Shown piece after piece: positions 15,293 through 22,577 of a DNA stretch of 64,000 nt. Each line of letters begins with the position of its first letter. The first letter of the stretch is position 1. The stretch covers positions 8,225-72,224 of the forward strand of contig CAJUSA010000012.1 of NCBI GenBank assembly GCA_910589015.1, given 5' to 3'. The position numbers and the translations under genes were made by a program. The notes under the pieces were generated by a model. That model was not told where the DNA came from, did not search any database, and saw only the letters and a list, made by a program, of their open reading frames with translations. The DNA is from an uncultured Christensenellaceae bacterium (lineage in GTDB: Bacteria > Bacillota > Clostridia > Christensenellales > Borkfalkiaceae).

Positions 15293-16234
15293 ATGGACGC
15301 ATTGTCCGAAACGCAGTGGATCGAGAAAAAACTGAGCGAAAAAACGGGGTGCGACGTTTCCCTGCGCCCGTGCGGCGGCGGGGAAGACGCCCTTTTGTGG
15401 GGCGGCAATCCGTACATGGTGTACTTCGACGGCGAAAAAGCCGGAAAAAGGGAATGCGCGTTGGTGCAATATATCCTTTCGAGCCTCGAAGAAGGCGCCC
15501 CGCAGGAAAAAAACGAAAGTCTGAAAAATATTCTGCTCGGCGAAAGCCCTCTGGCGATATTCCGCTTTATGACGCGCTACCGTATCCCCGAAGGCGCATG
15601 CTACGCCCTCGATATCGTGCCCGAAAAGCGCACGGAAGACGCGGGCGCGCATATCGAACGCTGTTTAGAAGGTTCGCGCGATATGATGGCGGTGATGGAC
15701 GGAAAACGCATCTGCGTCGTCAAATTCTGCGCGGGCGAGCAGTCGCCCTATGAATTCGGCACCTTTTTAAGCCAGTCGCTCTATGAAGAATTGGGCGTGC
15801 GCGCGCGTGTGGGCATCGGTTGCGAGGAAAAATCATTCACGGGCATCGCCCGTTCCTACCAGCAGGCGGCGACGGCGGTGCGCATGAGCGGCAACTTCCG
15901 TTCGAAGGGCGACGTACATTTATATCGGGAATTTCTGCTCGTGCGGATGATCGAAGAGGTGCCCAAAGCGCGGCTGGCGGAATATTTTTCGCAGTTCGAC
16001 GTGCAGGGCGCGGAAGATTTGTTTGACGACGAAGAATTGCTCGATACCGCCGAACAGTTCCTCGAATGCAACCTCAACGCGTCGGAAACCAGCCGCAATC
16101 TGTTCATGCACCGCAACACGCTGATGTACCGCCTCGATAAAATCGAGAGCGCGACGGGGCTGAATATCCGCAATTTTTCGGACGCGGTGACCTTCCGCAT
16201 CGTATCGATCATCTATAAATTGCTCAATTTATAA
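15293..16234 (+). CDS. PucR/CdaR-type regulator with C-terminal HTH
   Basis: 313 aa. The C-terminal ~60 residues (DTAEQFLECNLNASETSRNLFMHRNTLMYRLDKIESATG) are the PucR C-terminal helix-turn-helix, whose N-rich HRNTL-YRL motif is diagnostic. Upstream (~130-230) is a GGDEF-like/CdaR central region (VGIGCEEKSFTGIARSYQQAATAVRMS). The N-terminal ~100 residues are not recognised and may be a sensor. ATG 15293 is preferred over a longer frame that would begin inside the promoter. It lies 34 nt upstream of the S41 peptidase gene and may be co-transcribed with it. Target genes unknown. Confidence 0.85.
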   Translation: MDALSETQWIEKKLSEKTGCDVSLRPCGGGEDALLWGGNPYMVYFDGEKAGKRECALVQYILSSLEEGAPQEKNESLKNILLGESPLAIFRFMTRYRIPEGACYALDIVPEKRTEDAGAHIERCLEGSRDMMAVMDGKRICVVKFCAGEQSPYEFGTFLSQSLYEELGVRARVGIGCEEKSFTGIARSYQQAATAVRMSGNFRSKGDVHLYREFLLVRMIEEVPKARLAEYFSQFDVQGAEDLFDDEELLDTAEQFLECNLNASETSRNLFMHRNTLMYRLDKIESATGLNIRNFSDAVTFRIVSIIYKLLNL

Positions 16235-16268
16235 AATACTCACGGCGATTTGCCGTGCGGAGGATAGT

Positions 16269-17624
16269 ATGGAAGATAGCGAAAAGAACGGAAAAAACGG
16301 CTCGGGGGCAGGCATGTACGAGCCGAACGGGCAAAAAACCGCCCCCAAAGGCACGAATAAGTGGCTGATCGGCATCGGCGCGGTCGTCCTTGCCGTCGTA
16401 TTTTTTCTGGTCGGCTGGTTTGCGAAGTTCTATGCGATCGACGAACGCATGCGCACGCTCATGTGGATGATCGATACGCTTGATAAAAAGTATTATCAGG
16501 ACGTCGACCTCGATCAGCTTTACGACGAGCTCTACGACACCGTCGTGCCCGATAAATTTTCGGGTTATATGTCGCCCGAGGAATATGCCACGCTCATTGC
16601 GGAAAGTCAGGGCACGAGCAGCAATTTCGGGTTCGCGCTCAACACCGAAGAAGAAATCATGCGAATTGCGCGCGTGGTGGGCAATTCTTCCGCCGACAAC
16701 GCGGGGATCAAAGCGGGCATGTATCTTTATCGGTTCGGCACCTCGGAAAGCGATCTGCGCACAGGCGACTATGCGGCTCTTACCGAATTTATCCGCGGAA
16801 AGGGCGGAAGGGATATTCTGTTCGAATGCGGCTACTCGCGGGAAACCGCCCGCCCTTACGCCGCGCGCAGCGAGGAATATCTTGCCTCTTACTGCGAATA
16901 CCGCGACAGCGAAGCGACTTTTAAGTTCCGCGGCACCGAAGAGCTCGAACTCAGAGAAGAGGGCGCGGGGTTTGCGGGGTTGCCCGCCGATACGGCGTAT
17001 ATCCGTCTTTACGAGTTCGAGGGCAACGCCTCGTGGGAATTCGTGCAGTGCCTACAAAAAATGAGCGAACGGCGCAGAACCAACCTCGTGCTCGATCTGC
17101 GTTACAACGGCGGCGGATATTTAAGTATTCTGCAATCGATCGCCTCGCACTTCATCAAAAATTCCGAAGAACCCAACCCCGTCGTCGCCACGGCAAAATA
17201 CCGCAACGGAAAGGTGACGCAGTTCCGTGCGGACGGCAACGATTATGCCCTTTATTTTAACGAAAATTCCAAGATCACGGTGCTGGCGGACGAAAATTCG
17301 GCGTCGGCGTCCGAATGCCTGATCGGCTCGATGGTCGATTACGGGGCGATCAAATATAACGACATCTATCTGCGCCGAACCGAGGACGGCACGGCGCACA
17401 GCTACGGCAAGGGCGTCATGCAGTCGACTTACGTCACCCTGAAAGGCGACGCGTTCCGCCTGACCACCGCGAAGATCTACTGGCCGAGCGGAAAGAGCAT
17501 TCACGGCGTCGGCGTCACGCAGGACGACGGCGCGCAAGCCGTCGAGGCGCCTTTGTTGCCCGGCGAAACCGATTTGTTCCTGAAAACGGTGTTCGAACGT
17601 CTTTCGGCGCCGTCCGTTCTCTGA
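16269..17624 (+). CDS. S41-family C-terminal processing protease, membrane anchored
   Basis: 451 aa. One N-terminal helix (residues ~33-55) anchors it with the bulk outside. A degenerate PDZ domain (~115-200, with GIKAGMYLYRF), then the S41 core: DLRYNGGG (276-283) and the catalytic serine S346 in NSASASE, D357 and K381 in YGKG. Spacing S to D is 11 as in E. coli Tsp; D to K is about ten residues longer because of an inserted loop. CtpA-like proteases trim exported proteins or regulate spore and cell-wall factors. GGAGG precedes the ATG; the stop abuts the next, convergent gene. Confidence 0.9.
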   Translation: MEDSEKNGKNGSGAGMYEPNGQKTAPKGTNKWLIGIGAVVLAVVFFLVGWFAKFYAIDERMRTLMWMIDTLDKKYYQDVDLDQLYDELYDTVVPDKFSGYMSPEEYATLIAESQGTSSNFGFALNTEEEIMRIARVVGNSSADNAGIKAGMYLYRFGTSESDLRTGDYAALTEFIRGKGGRDILFECGYSRETARPYAARSEEYLASYCEYRDSEATFKFRGTEELELREEGAGFAGLPADTAYIRLYEFEGNASWEFVQCLQKMSERRRTNLVLDLRYNGGGYLSILQSIASHFIKNSEEPNPVVATAKYRNGKVTQFRADGNDYALYFNENSKITVLADENSASASECLIGSMVDYGAIKYNDIYLRRTEDGTAHSYGKGVMQSTYVTLKGDAFRLTTAKIYWPSGKSIHGVGVTQDDGAQAVEAPLLPGETDLFLKTVFERLSAPSVL

Positions 17625-17885
17625 TCAGATCGCCCTTGATAGATATTCTTCCAAAATACGCACCGAGCCGGCCGTTTCCTGCGGTCGGCTTGTTTGTTGC
17701 GGACATTCTTCTTCCGCTTGCTGTTTTACGCACGCCCCGAGGTTCGGGGCGTTTTGCATATTGAGCACGAGCGCAATGAGTTCGCGGTTGTCGCGGTAGA
17801 ACTGCAACAGCCGCACGAGCGATTCCTTGCCTTGCGGGTTATCTTTGAGTGCGGACAGCAAAAGTTGCGCAATGATCCGTTCCAT
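17625..17885 (-). CDS. small hypothetical protein, 86 aa
   Basis: Starts at the ATG at 17885 (MERIIAQLLLSALKDN). It is mostly helical, with an amphipathic first half and a polar Cys/Gln/Glu-rich tail. No domain is recognised. The upstream frame extends to 18020 but would overlap the divergent small gene. Shine-Dalgarno is poor. It abuts the S41 protease stop convergently and faces a 90-aa gene 62 bp away. Function not assigned. Confidence 0.5.
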   Translation of the reverse strand: MERIIAQLLLSALKDNPQGKESLVRLLQFYRDNRELIALVLNMQNAPNLGACVKQQAEEECPQQTSRPQETAGSVRILEEYLSRAI

Positions 17886-17947
17886 AATAAAATTGTATGC
17901 CGCGGACAAAAAAGGCGTTCGCGGCATACGATAAAGGGGAGGCTGAT

Positions 17948-18220
17948 ATGAAGGATTTCGCAAGCTATACGGGCGGGGATAAAAAAGACGGCGTAACCGC
18001 CGACTTCGAGGAACAGGCAAGGATTCTTTCCAAACAGTACGAAGGCAGAAGCGAGGGCGATATGCTCAAAGCGATTTACGCGCAGGCGCTCGAAGGCAAA
18101 CGCAACGGCACGCTCACGAACGAGCAGATCGACGCGTTTTACAAACAGATTTCGCCCATGTTAGACGGCGTAAAACGCAAAAAACTGCAAAAAATCGTGG
18201 CGGAACTCAAAAAGATTTAA
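17948..18220 (+). CDS. small hypothetical protein, 90 aa
   Basis: ATG 17948 follows GGGGAGG. The protein is charged and helical (EEQARILSKQYEGRSEGDML; LTNEQIDAFYKQISPMLDGVKRKKLQKIVAELKKI), without signal peptide or membrane helix, and resembles small DNA- or protein-binding helical bundles, though no family is recognised. Its stop overlaps the cysteine-desulfurase stop by four bases, convergently. Confidence 0.6.
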   Translation: MKDFASYTGGDKKDGVTADFEEQARILSKQYEGRSEGDMLKAIYAQALEGKRNGTLTNEQIDAFYKQISPMLDGVKRKKLQKIVAELKKI

Positions 18221-19329
18221 CCGATCTTTTTGAGCGCGCCGACAAGCGCGTTGACCTCGCGCACCGTCTGGAAGGGCGAGAACGAGGCGCGCACCAGTCC
18301 GTATTCCGTACCGAGCGCGCGGTGAACGAGGGGCGCGCAGTGCTGACCGCCGCGTACGGCGATGTCGAAACGGTCGGAAAGCAGTCCCGCAAGCTCTTCC
18401 GAGGGGATATGTTCGTGCGCGAACGAGGCGATCCCGCAGGGGTTGGGCTCGAAATAGACGCGGTATGCGGGCATGGCGGTAAGCGCGGTGTGCAGCGCCT
18501 TCGTCAGCTTGAACAGGGTATGCGCACCCTCTTCGCGCATGGTTTTTACGACGATCGCGCCCTCGAACAGCGAACAGACGGCGGGGTAGGAAAGCGTTCC
18601 GCTTTCGAGCGCGTCGGGGTAGAAGGCGGGCATGCCGAGCGAAAAACTCTCGCTGCCCGTTCCGCCGAAAAGGACGGGGCGGGGATTGAGCCGTTCCGAA
18701 AAGAGAAGAGCGCCCGCGCCCTGTATCGCGTGCATGCCTTTGTGCCCCGCGATTGCCAGCGCGTCGATGCCGAGCCGTTTCATGTCGAGGGGAATATGCC
18801 CCGCGCCCTGCGCGCCGTCGACGAGGAAGAGGACGCGCTCGGGCAGTCCGCGCCTGATTTCGGCAAGATCGGGACATTGCCCCGTTACGTTGGAAGCCGA
18901 AGTCACGCACACCGCGCGGGTGTTCTCTTTGACGAGCGAAAGCACGGCGTTTGCGGTGAGTTTGCCGTTTTCGAGGGGCGCGACGTCGTATTCGATCGTC
19001 CCCGCCTGTTTGAGGTATTCCAACGGGCGCAGCACGCTGTTGTGTTCGAGGCAGGTCGTCACGACGTGGTCGCCCTTGCTTAGGGTGCCTAAAATGGCGA
19101 TGTTGAGCGCTTCGGTACAGTTTTTTGTGAACACGACGCGGTCGTAGCCGTATCCGCCGAAGAGGTCGCACAGCAGGCGGCGGCAGGAAAAAACGCGTTC
19201 GGAAAGCGCGAGCGAAAGGCGGTGACCGCTTCTTCCGGGGTTGGCGCAGGCTTTTAAGGAAGCCAGCACCGCGCTCTGTACGCTCAACGGTTTGAAGCCG
19301 CCCGTGGCGGCGTTATCGAGATAAATCAT
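18217..19329 (-). CDS. cysteine desulfurase family protein (class V aminotransferase fold)
   Basis: 370 aa PLP enzyme. Seen: IYLDNAATGG at the N terminus, H96 in LEHNS stacking on PLP, D171, Schiff-base lysine K197 in AGHKGMHAIQG, and the persulfide cysteine C331 in RGGQHCAPLVHRALGT. The sequence pattern matches the TIGR01977-type family, which removes sulfur (or selenium) from cysteine. ATG 19329 is chosen because MIYLDNAAT is the conserved start; the 22-residue extension is not. A DUF3343 sulfur/selenium carrier-like gene starts 30 bp away on the other strand, supporting a sulfur-trafficking role. Confidence 0.9.
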   Translation of the reverse strand: MIYLDNAATGGFKPLSVQSAVLASLKACANPGRSGHRLSLALSERVFSCRRLLCDLFGGYGYDRVVFTKNCTEALNIAILGTLSKGDHVVTTCLEHNSVLRPLEYLKQAGTIEYDVAPLENGKLTANAVLSLVKENTRAVCVTSASNVTGQCPDLAEIRRGLPERVLFLVDGAQGAGHIPLDMKRLGIDALAIAGHKGMHAIQGAGALLFSERLNPRPVLFGGTGSESFSLGMPAFYPDALESGTLSYPAVCSLFEGAIVVKTMREEGAHTLFKLTKALHTALTAMPAYRVYFEPNPCGIASFAHEHIPSEELAGLLSDRFDIAVRGGQHCAPLVHRALGTEYGLVRASFSPFQTVREVNALVGALKKIG

Positions 19330-19359
19330 AATATAATATACGAAGGCAAGGTGAAATAA

Positions 19360-19596
19360 ATGACGGTTTTGGCAGTATTCCGGTCGCGTTCGCAAACGCT
19401 CGACTTTTTATCGCGGTTGCGCAGTGCGGGTGTGCCGTCGCAGGCGGTGAATACGCCGCGCGAGGCGGGCGTCGGCTGCGGCATTTCGGCAAAGTTCGAC
19501 GAAAGTTTCATGAATCGCGCTCGCGCGATTCTCGATCAGTATCCCTACTCTTCCTTTTCGGGATTTTTGTCGGGTACAAAATATTACGGAAATTAA
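19360..19596 (+). CDS. DUF3343 putative Se/S carrier protein
   Basis: 78 aa. The layout, VLAVFRSRSQTLDFLSRLRSAGVPSQAVNTPRE followed by GVGCGISAKF, is that of DUF3343 proteins, small ferredoxin-like-fold carriers whose conserved cysteine (here in GCGIS) is proposed to accept persulfide or selenium. It faces the cysteine desulfurase gene divergently with only 30 bp between start codons, consistent with donor and acceptor expressed together. Carrier function is inferred from the family and from this neighbour. Confidence 0.82.
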   Translation: MTVLAVFRSRSQTLDFLSRLRSAGVPSQAVNTPREAGVGCGISAKFDESFMNRARAILDQYPYSSFSGFLSGTKYYGN

Positions 19597-19610
19597 CCGT
19601 ATCGGGGCTT

Positions 19611-19637
19611 AGCCTTGCGCGTGTGAGCGCAAGGCTT
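19611..19637 (+). terminator. hairpin after the DUF3343 gene
   Basis: AGCCTTGCGC / GCGCAAGGCT stem around GTGTGA. The following TTCGGG is a poor U-tract, so termination may be partial. Confidence 0.5.
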
Positions 19638-19661
19638 TCGGGTATGCTGTGTAAAAAATCT

Positions 19662-19690
19662 TTGATTTTTCGGCGCGGCTGTGTTATAAT
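19662..19690 (+). promoter_or_regulatory. nth promoter, leaderless spacing
   Basis: TTGATT (19662-19667), 17-bp spacer, TATAAT (19685-19690). The -10 ends 6 nt before the nth ATG, so transcription should begin at or next to the start codon. Confidence 0.8.
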
Positions 19691-19696
19691 AGCGGT

Positions 19697-20320
19697 ATGA
19701 ACACCAAAGAAATTCTGCTCGAACTGCAAAAACTGTATCCCGACGCCAAACCCGCGCTGCATTTTTCCAGCCCGTACGAGCTGCTCGTCGCCGTCATTTT
19801 ATCGGCGCAATGCACCGACGAGCGCGTCAATCAGGTGACGGCGGTTTTATACAAAGAGCACAACACGCCCCGCAGCATGCTTGCGCTCACGCAGGAAGAG
19901 CTTGAAAAATACATCTTTTCATGCGGATTTTATCATAACAAGGCGGCGCATATTCTTTCCGCCTCGCGCGATATTGTCGAAAAATTCGGCGGCGAGGTGC
20001 CCGCAACGCTCGAAGAGCTGCAAACGCTGGCGGGCGTGGGCAGAAAGACGGCGAACGTCGTTTACGCGTTTGCGTTCGGCGGCAACGCGATCGCCGTCGA
20101 TACGCATGTGTTCCGCGTGAGCAACCGTCTGGGTATCGCCAAGGGCGACACGCCCGAACGGGTGGAACGGGGGCTGATGGCGGCGATTCCCGAAGAGAAC
20201 TGGTCGGACGCGCACCACTGGATCTTATTCCACGGGCGGTATGTGTGCCACTCGCGCAAACCCGACTGCAACGCGTGCACCCTCAAAAATTATTGCGAAT
20301 ATTATAAAAATACGCCTTAA
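19697..20320 (+). CDS. nth: endonuclease III
   Basis: 207 aa base-excision repair DNA glycosylase/AP lyase for oxidised pyrimidines. HhH-GPD region: LAGVGRKTANVVYAF with the catalytic Lys and AVDTHVFRVSNRLG with the catalytic Asp. The C-terminal [4Fe-4S] cluster ligands are C-x6-C-x2-C-x5-C (VCHSRKPDCNACTLKNYC). The length is standard. There is no Shine-Dalgarno; the promoter -10 element ends only 6 nt before ATG, indicating a leaderless message. Confidence 0.97.
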   Translation: MNTKEILLELQKLYPDAKPALHFSSPYELLVAVILSAQCTDERVNQVTAVLYKEHNTPRSMLALTQEELEKYIFSCGFYHNKAAHILSASRDIVEKFGGEVPATLEELQTLAGVGRKTANVVYAFAFGGNAIAVDTHVFRVSNRLGIAKGDTPERVERGLMAAIPEENWSDAHHWILFHGRYVCHSRKPDCNACTLKNYCEYYKNTP

Positions 20321-20337
20321 ATCCCGCATAAATTTTC

Positions 20338-20374
20338 CCTCCTTCGTCCATAAAACGGACAAGGAGGTTTTTTG
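20338..20374 (+). terminator. nth terminator containing the next gene's ribosome site
   Basis: Arms CCTCCTTcGTCC (20338-20349) and GGACAAGGAGG (20357-20367), then six T. The 3' arm contains AAGGAGG, the Shine-Dalgarno of the gene starting at 20376. Confidence 0.85.
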
Positions 20375-20375
20375 T

Positions 20376-20570
20376 ATGACGAATTTGACCGCGAAGGACA
20401 TCGACGTCCTTTCGCACGTACTCACGGGGGAAGAAATGGCTTGCAAGAAGGCGCGCGTTTATGCGCATACGCTTACCGACGCCGCGCTTGCCGCGGAAAT
20501 GGAACGCATCGCAACCGCGCACGAACAGCGTTTTGCCGCGCTGTATAACATGTTAGGGGGTAAAAAATGA
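20376..20570 (+). CDS. small spore-coat-associated protein candidate, 64 aa
   Basis: A short helical protein (LTAKDIDVLSHVLTGEEMACKKARVYAHTL) that resembles the N-terminal half of CotF-type or ferritin-like coat proteins. It overlaps the following CotF-like gene by four bases (ATGA), so the two may form a complex. Its ribosome site AAGGAGG sits in the 3' arm of the upstream terminator hairpin. Assignment rests on the neighbour and on helical pattern only. Confidence 0.65.
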   Translation: MTNLTAKDIDVLSHVLTGEEMACKKARVYAHTLTDAALAAEMERIATAHEQRFAALYNMLGGKK

Positions 20571-20860
20571 AACTTTCGAAAAGCAAAACCACGCTTGCGG
20601 AAAAAGACGCGTTGCAGGATATGCTCGATATCGAAAAACTGCTCATGACGTATTATAACAACGCGCTCATCGAGGGCAGCAACAAGTCGTTCCGCAAAGA
20701 AATCCTCAAAAATTACTCTTCGCATGCCGAAACGCAGTTCTCGGTGTACGAACAGATGCTGAACAGGGGATATTATCAGGTTCAGCCCGCCGAAAAAACG
20801 CTGATCGAAAAGCAGAGCGACAATTATTCCAAAGTGCTCAAACAGATCCAATCGGTGTAA
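20567..20860 (+). CDS. CotF-family spore coat protein
   Basis: 97 aa. DALQDMLDIEKLLMTYYNNALIEGSNKSFRKEILKNYSSHAETQFSVYEQMLNRGYYQVQPA matches the CotF domain pattern (two helices with E.HL..Y..A and the Y.QMN..GWY.... motif). In sporulating Bacillota such proteins are deposited in the spore coat. Coupled to the upstream 64-aa gene and followed 50 bp later by a 40-codon gene in the same direction. No sporulation-specific promoter was recognised. Confidence 0.75.
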   Translation: MKLSKSKTTLAEKDALQDMLDIEKLLMTYYNNALIEGSNKSFRKEILKNYSSHAETQFSVYEQMLNRGYYQVQPAEKTLIEKQSDNYSKVLKQIQSV

Positions 20861-20910
20861 AAGCGCGTATCGGAAGCAAACTTCTGCGCATACTGAGTGC
20901 GGAGGGTGTT

Positions 20911-21033
20911 ATGTCTGACAAAAAGAAAACCGAAACCGACGTGAAGTATGCCCACAATCCGCGATATTGCATGATCCTGCCCGACGCCGAAGACGAATGG
21001 GAAGAGGACATCGTATCGACGGGGCAGTCGTAA
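20911..21033 (+). CDS. 40-aa acidic microprotein
   Basis: ATG at 20911 preceded by GGAGGG (20901-20906), frame open to TAA at 21031 and directly followed by a strong terminator. The product starts MSDKKKTE, has a middle YAHNPRYCMILPD and an acidic end (EDEWEEDI). The good ribosome site, codon use and placement between the CotF-like gene and a terminator support expression as the last gene of the operon. No family is recognised. Confidence 0.65.
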   Translation: MSDKKKTETDVKYAHNPRYCMILPDAEDEWEEDIVSTGQS

Positions 21034-21035
21034 AG

Positions 21036-21068
21036 AAAAAAACCTCTCGTTTCGAGAGGTTTTTTTGC
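21036..21068 (+). terminator. terminator of the coat-protein cluster
   Basis: AAAAAACCTCTCG / AGAGGTTTTTTT with a TTTCG loop. Confidence 0.9.
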
Positions 21069-21113
21069 GGTGCGTGAAAGTTAGGTGTGCTGCGAAAAAG
21101 GGCGTAAAAAGGT

Positions 21114-21142
21114 TTGACACCGCTTTTTCGGTGTGATATACT
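21114..21142 (+). promoter_or_regulatory. promoter of the Wzz-like gene
   Basis: TTGACA (21114-21119), 17-bp spacer, TATACT (21137-21142). Confidence 0.85.
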
Positions 21143-21183
21143 TTTTTGCGACTTTTACACACAGAGGAAACGGAGAAATACAT

Positions 21184-22506
21184 ATGCAGGAAGAGAGAAA
21201 GGAATTTCCGGACGAAGAAGAATATTGCGGGAAGGAAGGGTATAGCCTTGCCGAACTCTGGGCGGTCGTAAAAAAACGGCTGATCTGGATTTTGGCGGCG
21301 GCGGTGCTTGCGGCGCTCGTTCTGGGGCTTGTCACACATTTCGTGATCTCGCCCAAACGCGTCAATTACCGCCTGTCGTTTATGATCGAGTATCCCGACC
21401 GCGACGGCGCTGCCGACGGGAAGCTGCATTATCCCAACGGCGAACTGTTCCGTTATGAAACCGTCATTTACGTCGACCGTCTGCGCGCGGCGAAGGAATC
21501 CGATGAGGATTTTGCCAAAATCGACGTCGAAACCATGGCGGCGGAAGGCGGCATAACCGTTACGCCTGAGTCGCAACAGAACGACGGGGTACCGACCATT
21601 TACGCGCTTTCGGTTTCGGGTAGTTATTTTAACGGCGCCGATCAGGCAACGCGTTTTCTGAAAGCCGTTTGCAACGAAACGCGCGGACTCATCGTGCAAT
21701 CGGCGACGGGCTTTTCTTACGACGCCGCGCTCATTCCTTACGATACGGTTTCAACCTTCGAGAGCAAAATCGAAATTCTGGAAAATCAGCACCGTTCGGT
21801 GCTTGCGCGGTATGAAAAATATCTTTCGATTTACAGCAATTTCGCCTACAAGGGCAAGACGATCGAAGCGTGTTACGCCGAATCGTCCGCGCTCTTCGCG
21901 GGCGGCGCGGTCGATCTCGAGTTGCTCAAAATCGATTTGCAGTATAACGGTTATCTGTGCAAGCAGTCGGAAGAGGACGTGCTCGTGCGCATTTCGGTGC
22001 TCGAACGCGAAAAGGCGCTCAACGCGGCGGCGTGCGACGCGCTCAAAGAAACGGTGCGCGGATTCATGTCGGGCAGTATGATAACCGATCTCGACGCGTA
22101 TCACCACAAAATTTCGGAATATACCGACCGCAACGTGCAGATCGACGGCGAGATCGAAAAACTTTACCGTTCGATCGGCTACGGGAAGAACGAGAGCGGC
22201 GAATACGAACAGACGGGCTCGCCGGTGGATTCCACAGCGTTCGAAGAAAAACTTGCGCTTTTGTATAACGCGGTCGTAAACGAGGCGCAGTCGTGCAAGC
22301 AAATGATCGGGGCGCTGTACGAAGAAAATACGGTGTTCGCCTACGAGCAGGGCAGGGCGGTCGTTACGGGCGGCGCAAACGCCATTGTCTATGCGGGGCT
22401 CGGTTTTGTCGCGGTGTTCGTCGTCGCCTGTTTCATCGCCTGCGCGACGGAAAGTATCATAAAAAGCAAAAAGACTGCTTCTGCGTCGAAAAACGCGAAA
22501 GAATGA
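21184..22506 (+). CDS. Wzz/YveK-like chain-length or polysaccharide co-polymerase protein
   Basis: 440 aa with the two-helix topology of chain-length determinants: acidic cytoplasmic N terminus, helix 1 (~32-54), a long extracytoplasmic region with coiled-coil stretches (~190-360), helix 2 (~400-422) and a short basic tail. EGYSLAELWAVVKKRLIWIL resembles the Wzz N-terminal signature. No glycosyltransferase, flippase or BY-kinase gene is adjacent, so the role is unproven; an unusual stand-alone cell-surface protein is possible. Start ATG 21184 follows GGAGAAATACAT. Confidence 0.65.
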   Translation: MQEERKEFPDEEEYCGKEGYSLAELWAVVKKRLIWILAAAVLAALVLGLVTHFVISPKRVNYRLSFMIEYPDRDGAADGKLHYPNGELFRYETVIYVDRLRAAKESDEDFAKIDVETMAAEGGITVTPESQQNDGVPTIYALSVSGSYFNGADQATRFLKAVCNETRGLIVQSATGFSYDAALIPYDTVSTFESKIEILENQHRSVLARYEKYLSIYSNFAYKGKTIEACYAESSALFAGGAVDLELLKIDLQYNGYLCKQSEEDVLVRISVLEREKALNAAACDALKETVRGFMSGSMITDLDAYHHKISEYTDRNVQIDGEIEKLYRSIGYGKNESGEYEQTGSPVDSTAFEEKLALLYNAVVNEAQSCKQMIGALYEENTVFAYEQGRAVVTGGANAIVYAGLGFVAVFVVACFIACATESIIKSKKTASASKNAKE

Positions 22507-22538
22507 TTTTAACGCATATGCGCCGCGGCGCATAGAAT

Positions 22539-22577
22539 AAAAAAAGCTCTTAAACCGTCGGTTTAAGAGCTTTTTTG
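22539..22577. terminator. bidirectional terminator
   Basis: AAAAAAGCTCTTAAACC / GGTTTAAGAGCTTTTTT with a 3-nt loop; it reaches the stop codon of the convergent lipoprotein gene. A second palindrome, ATGCGCCGCGGCGCAT, lies just before it. Confidence 0.9.
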
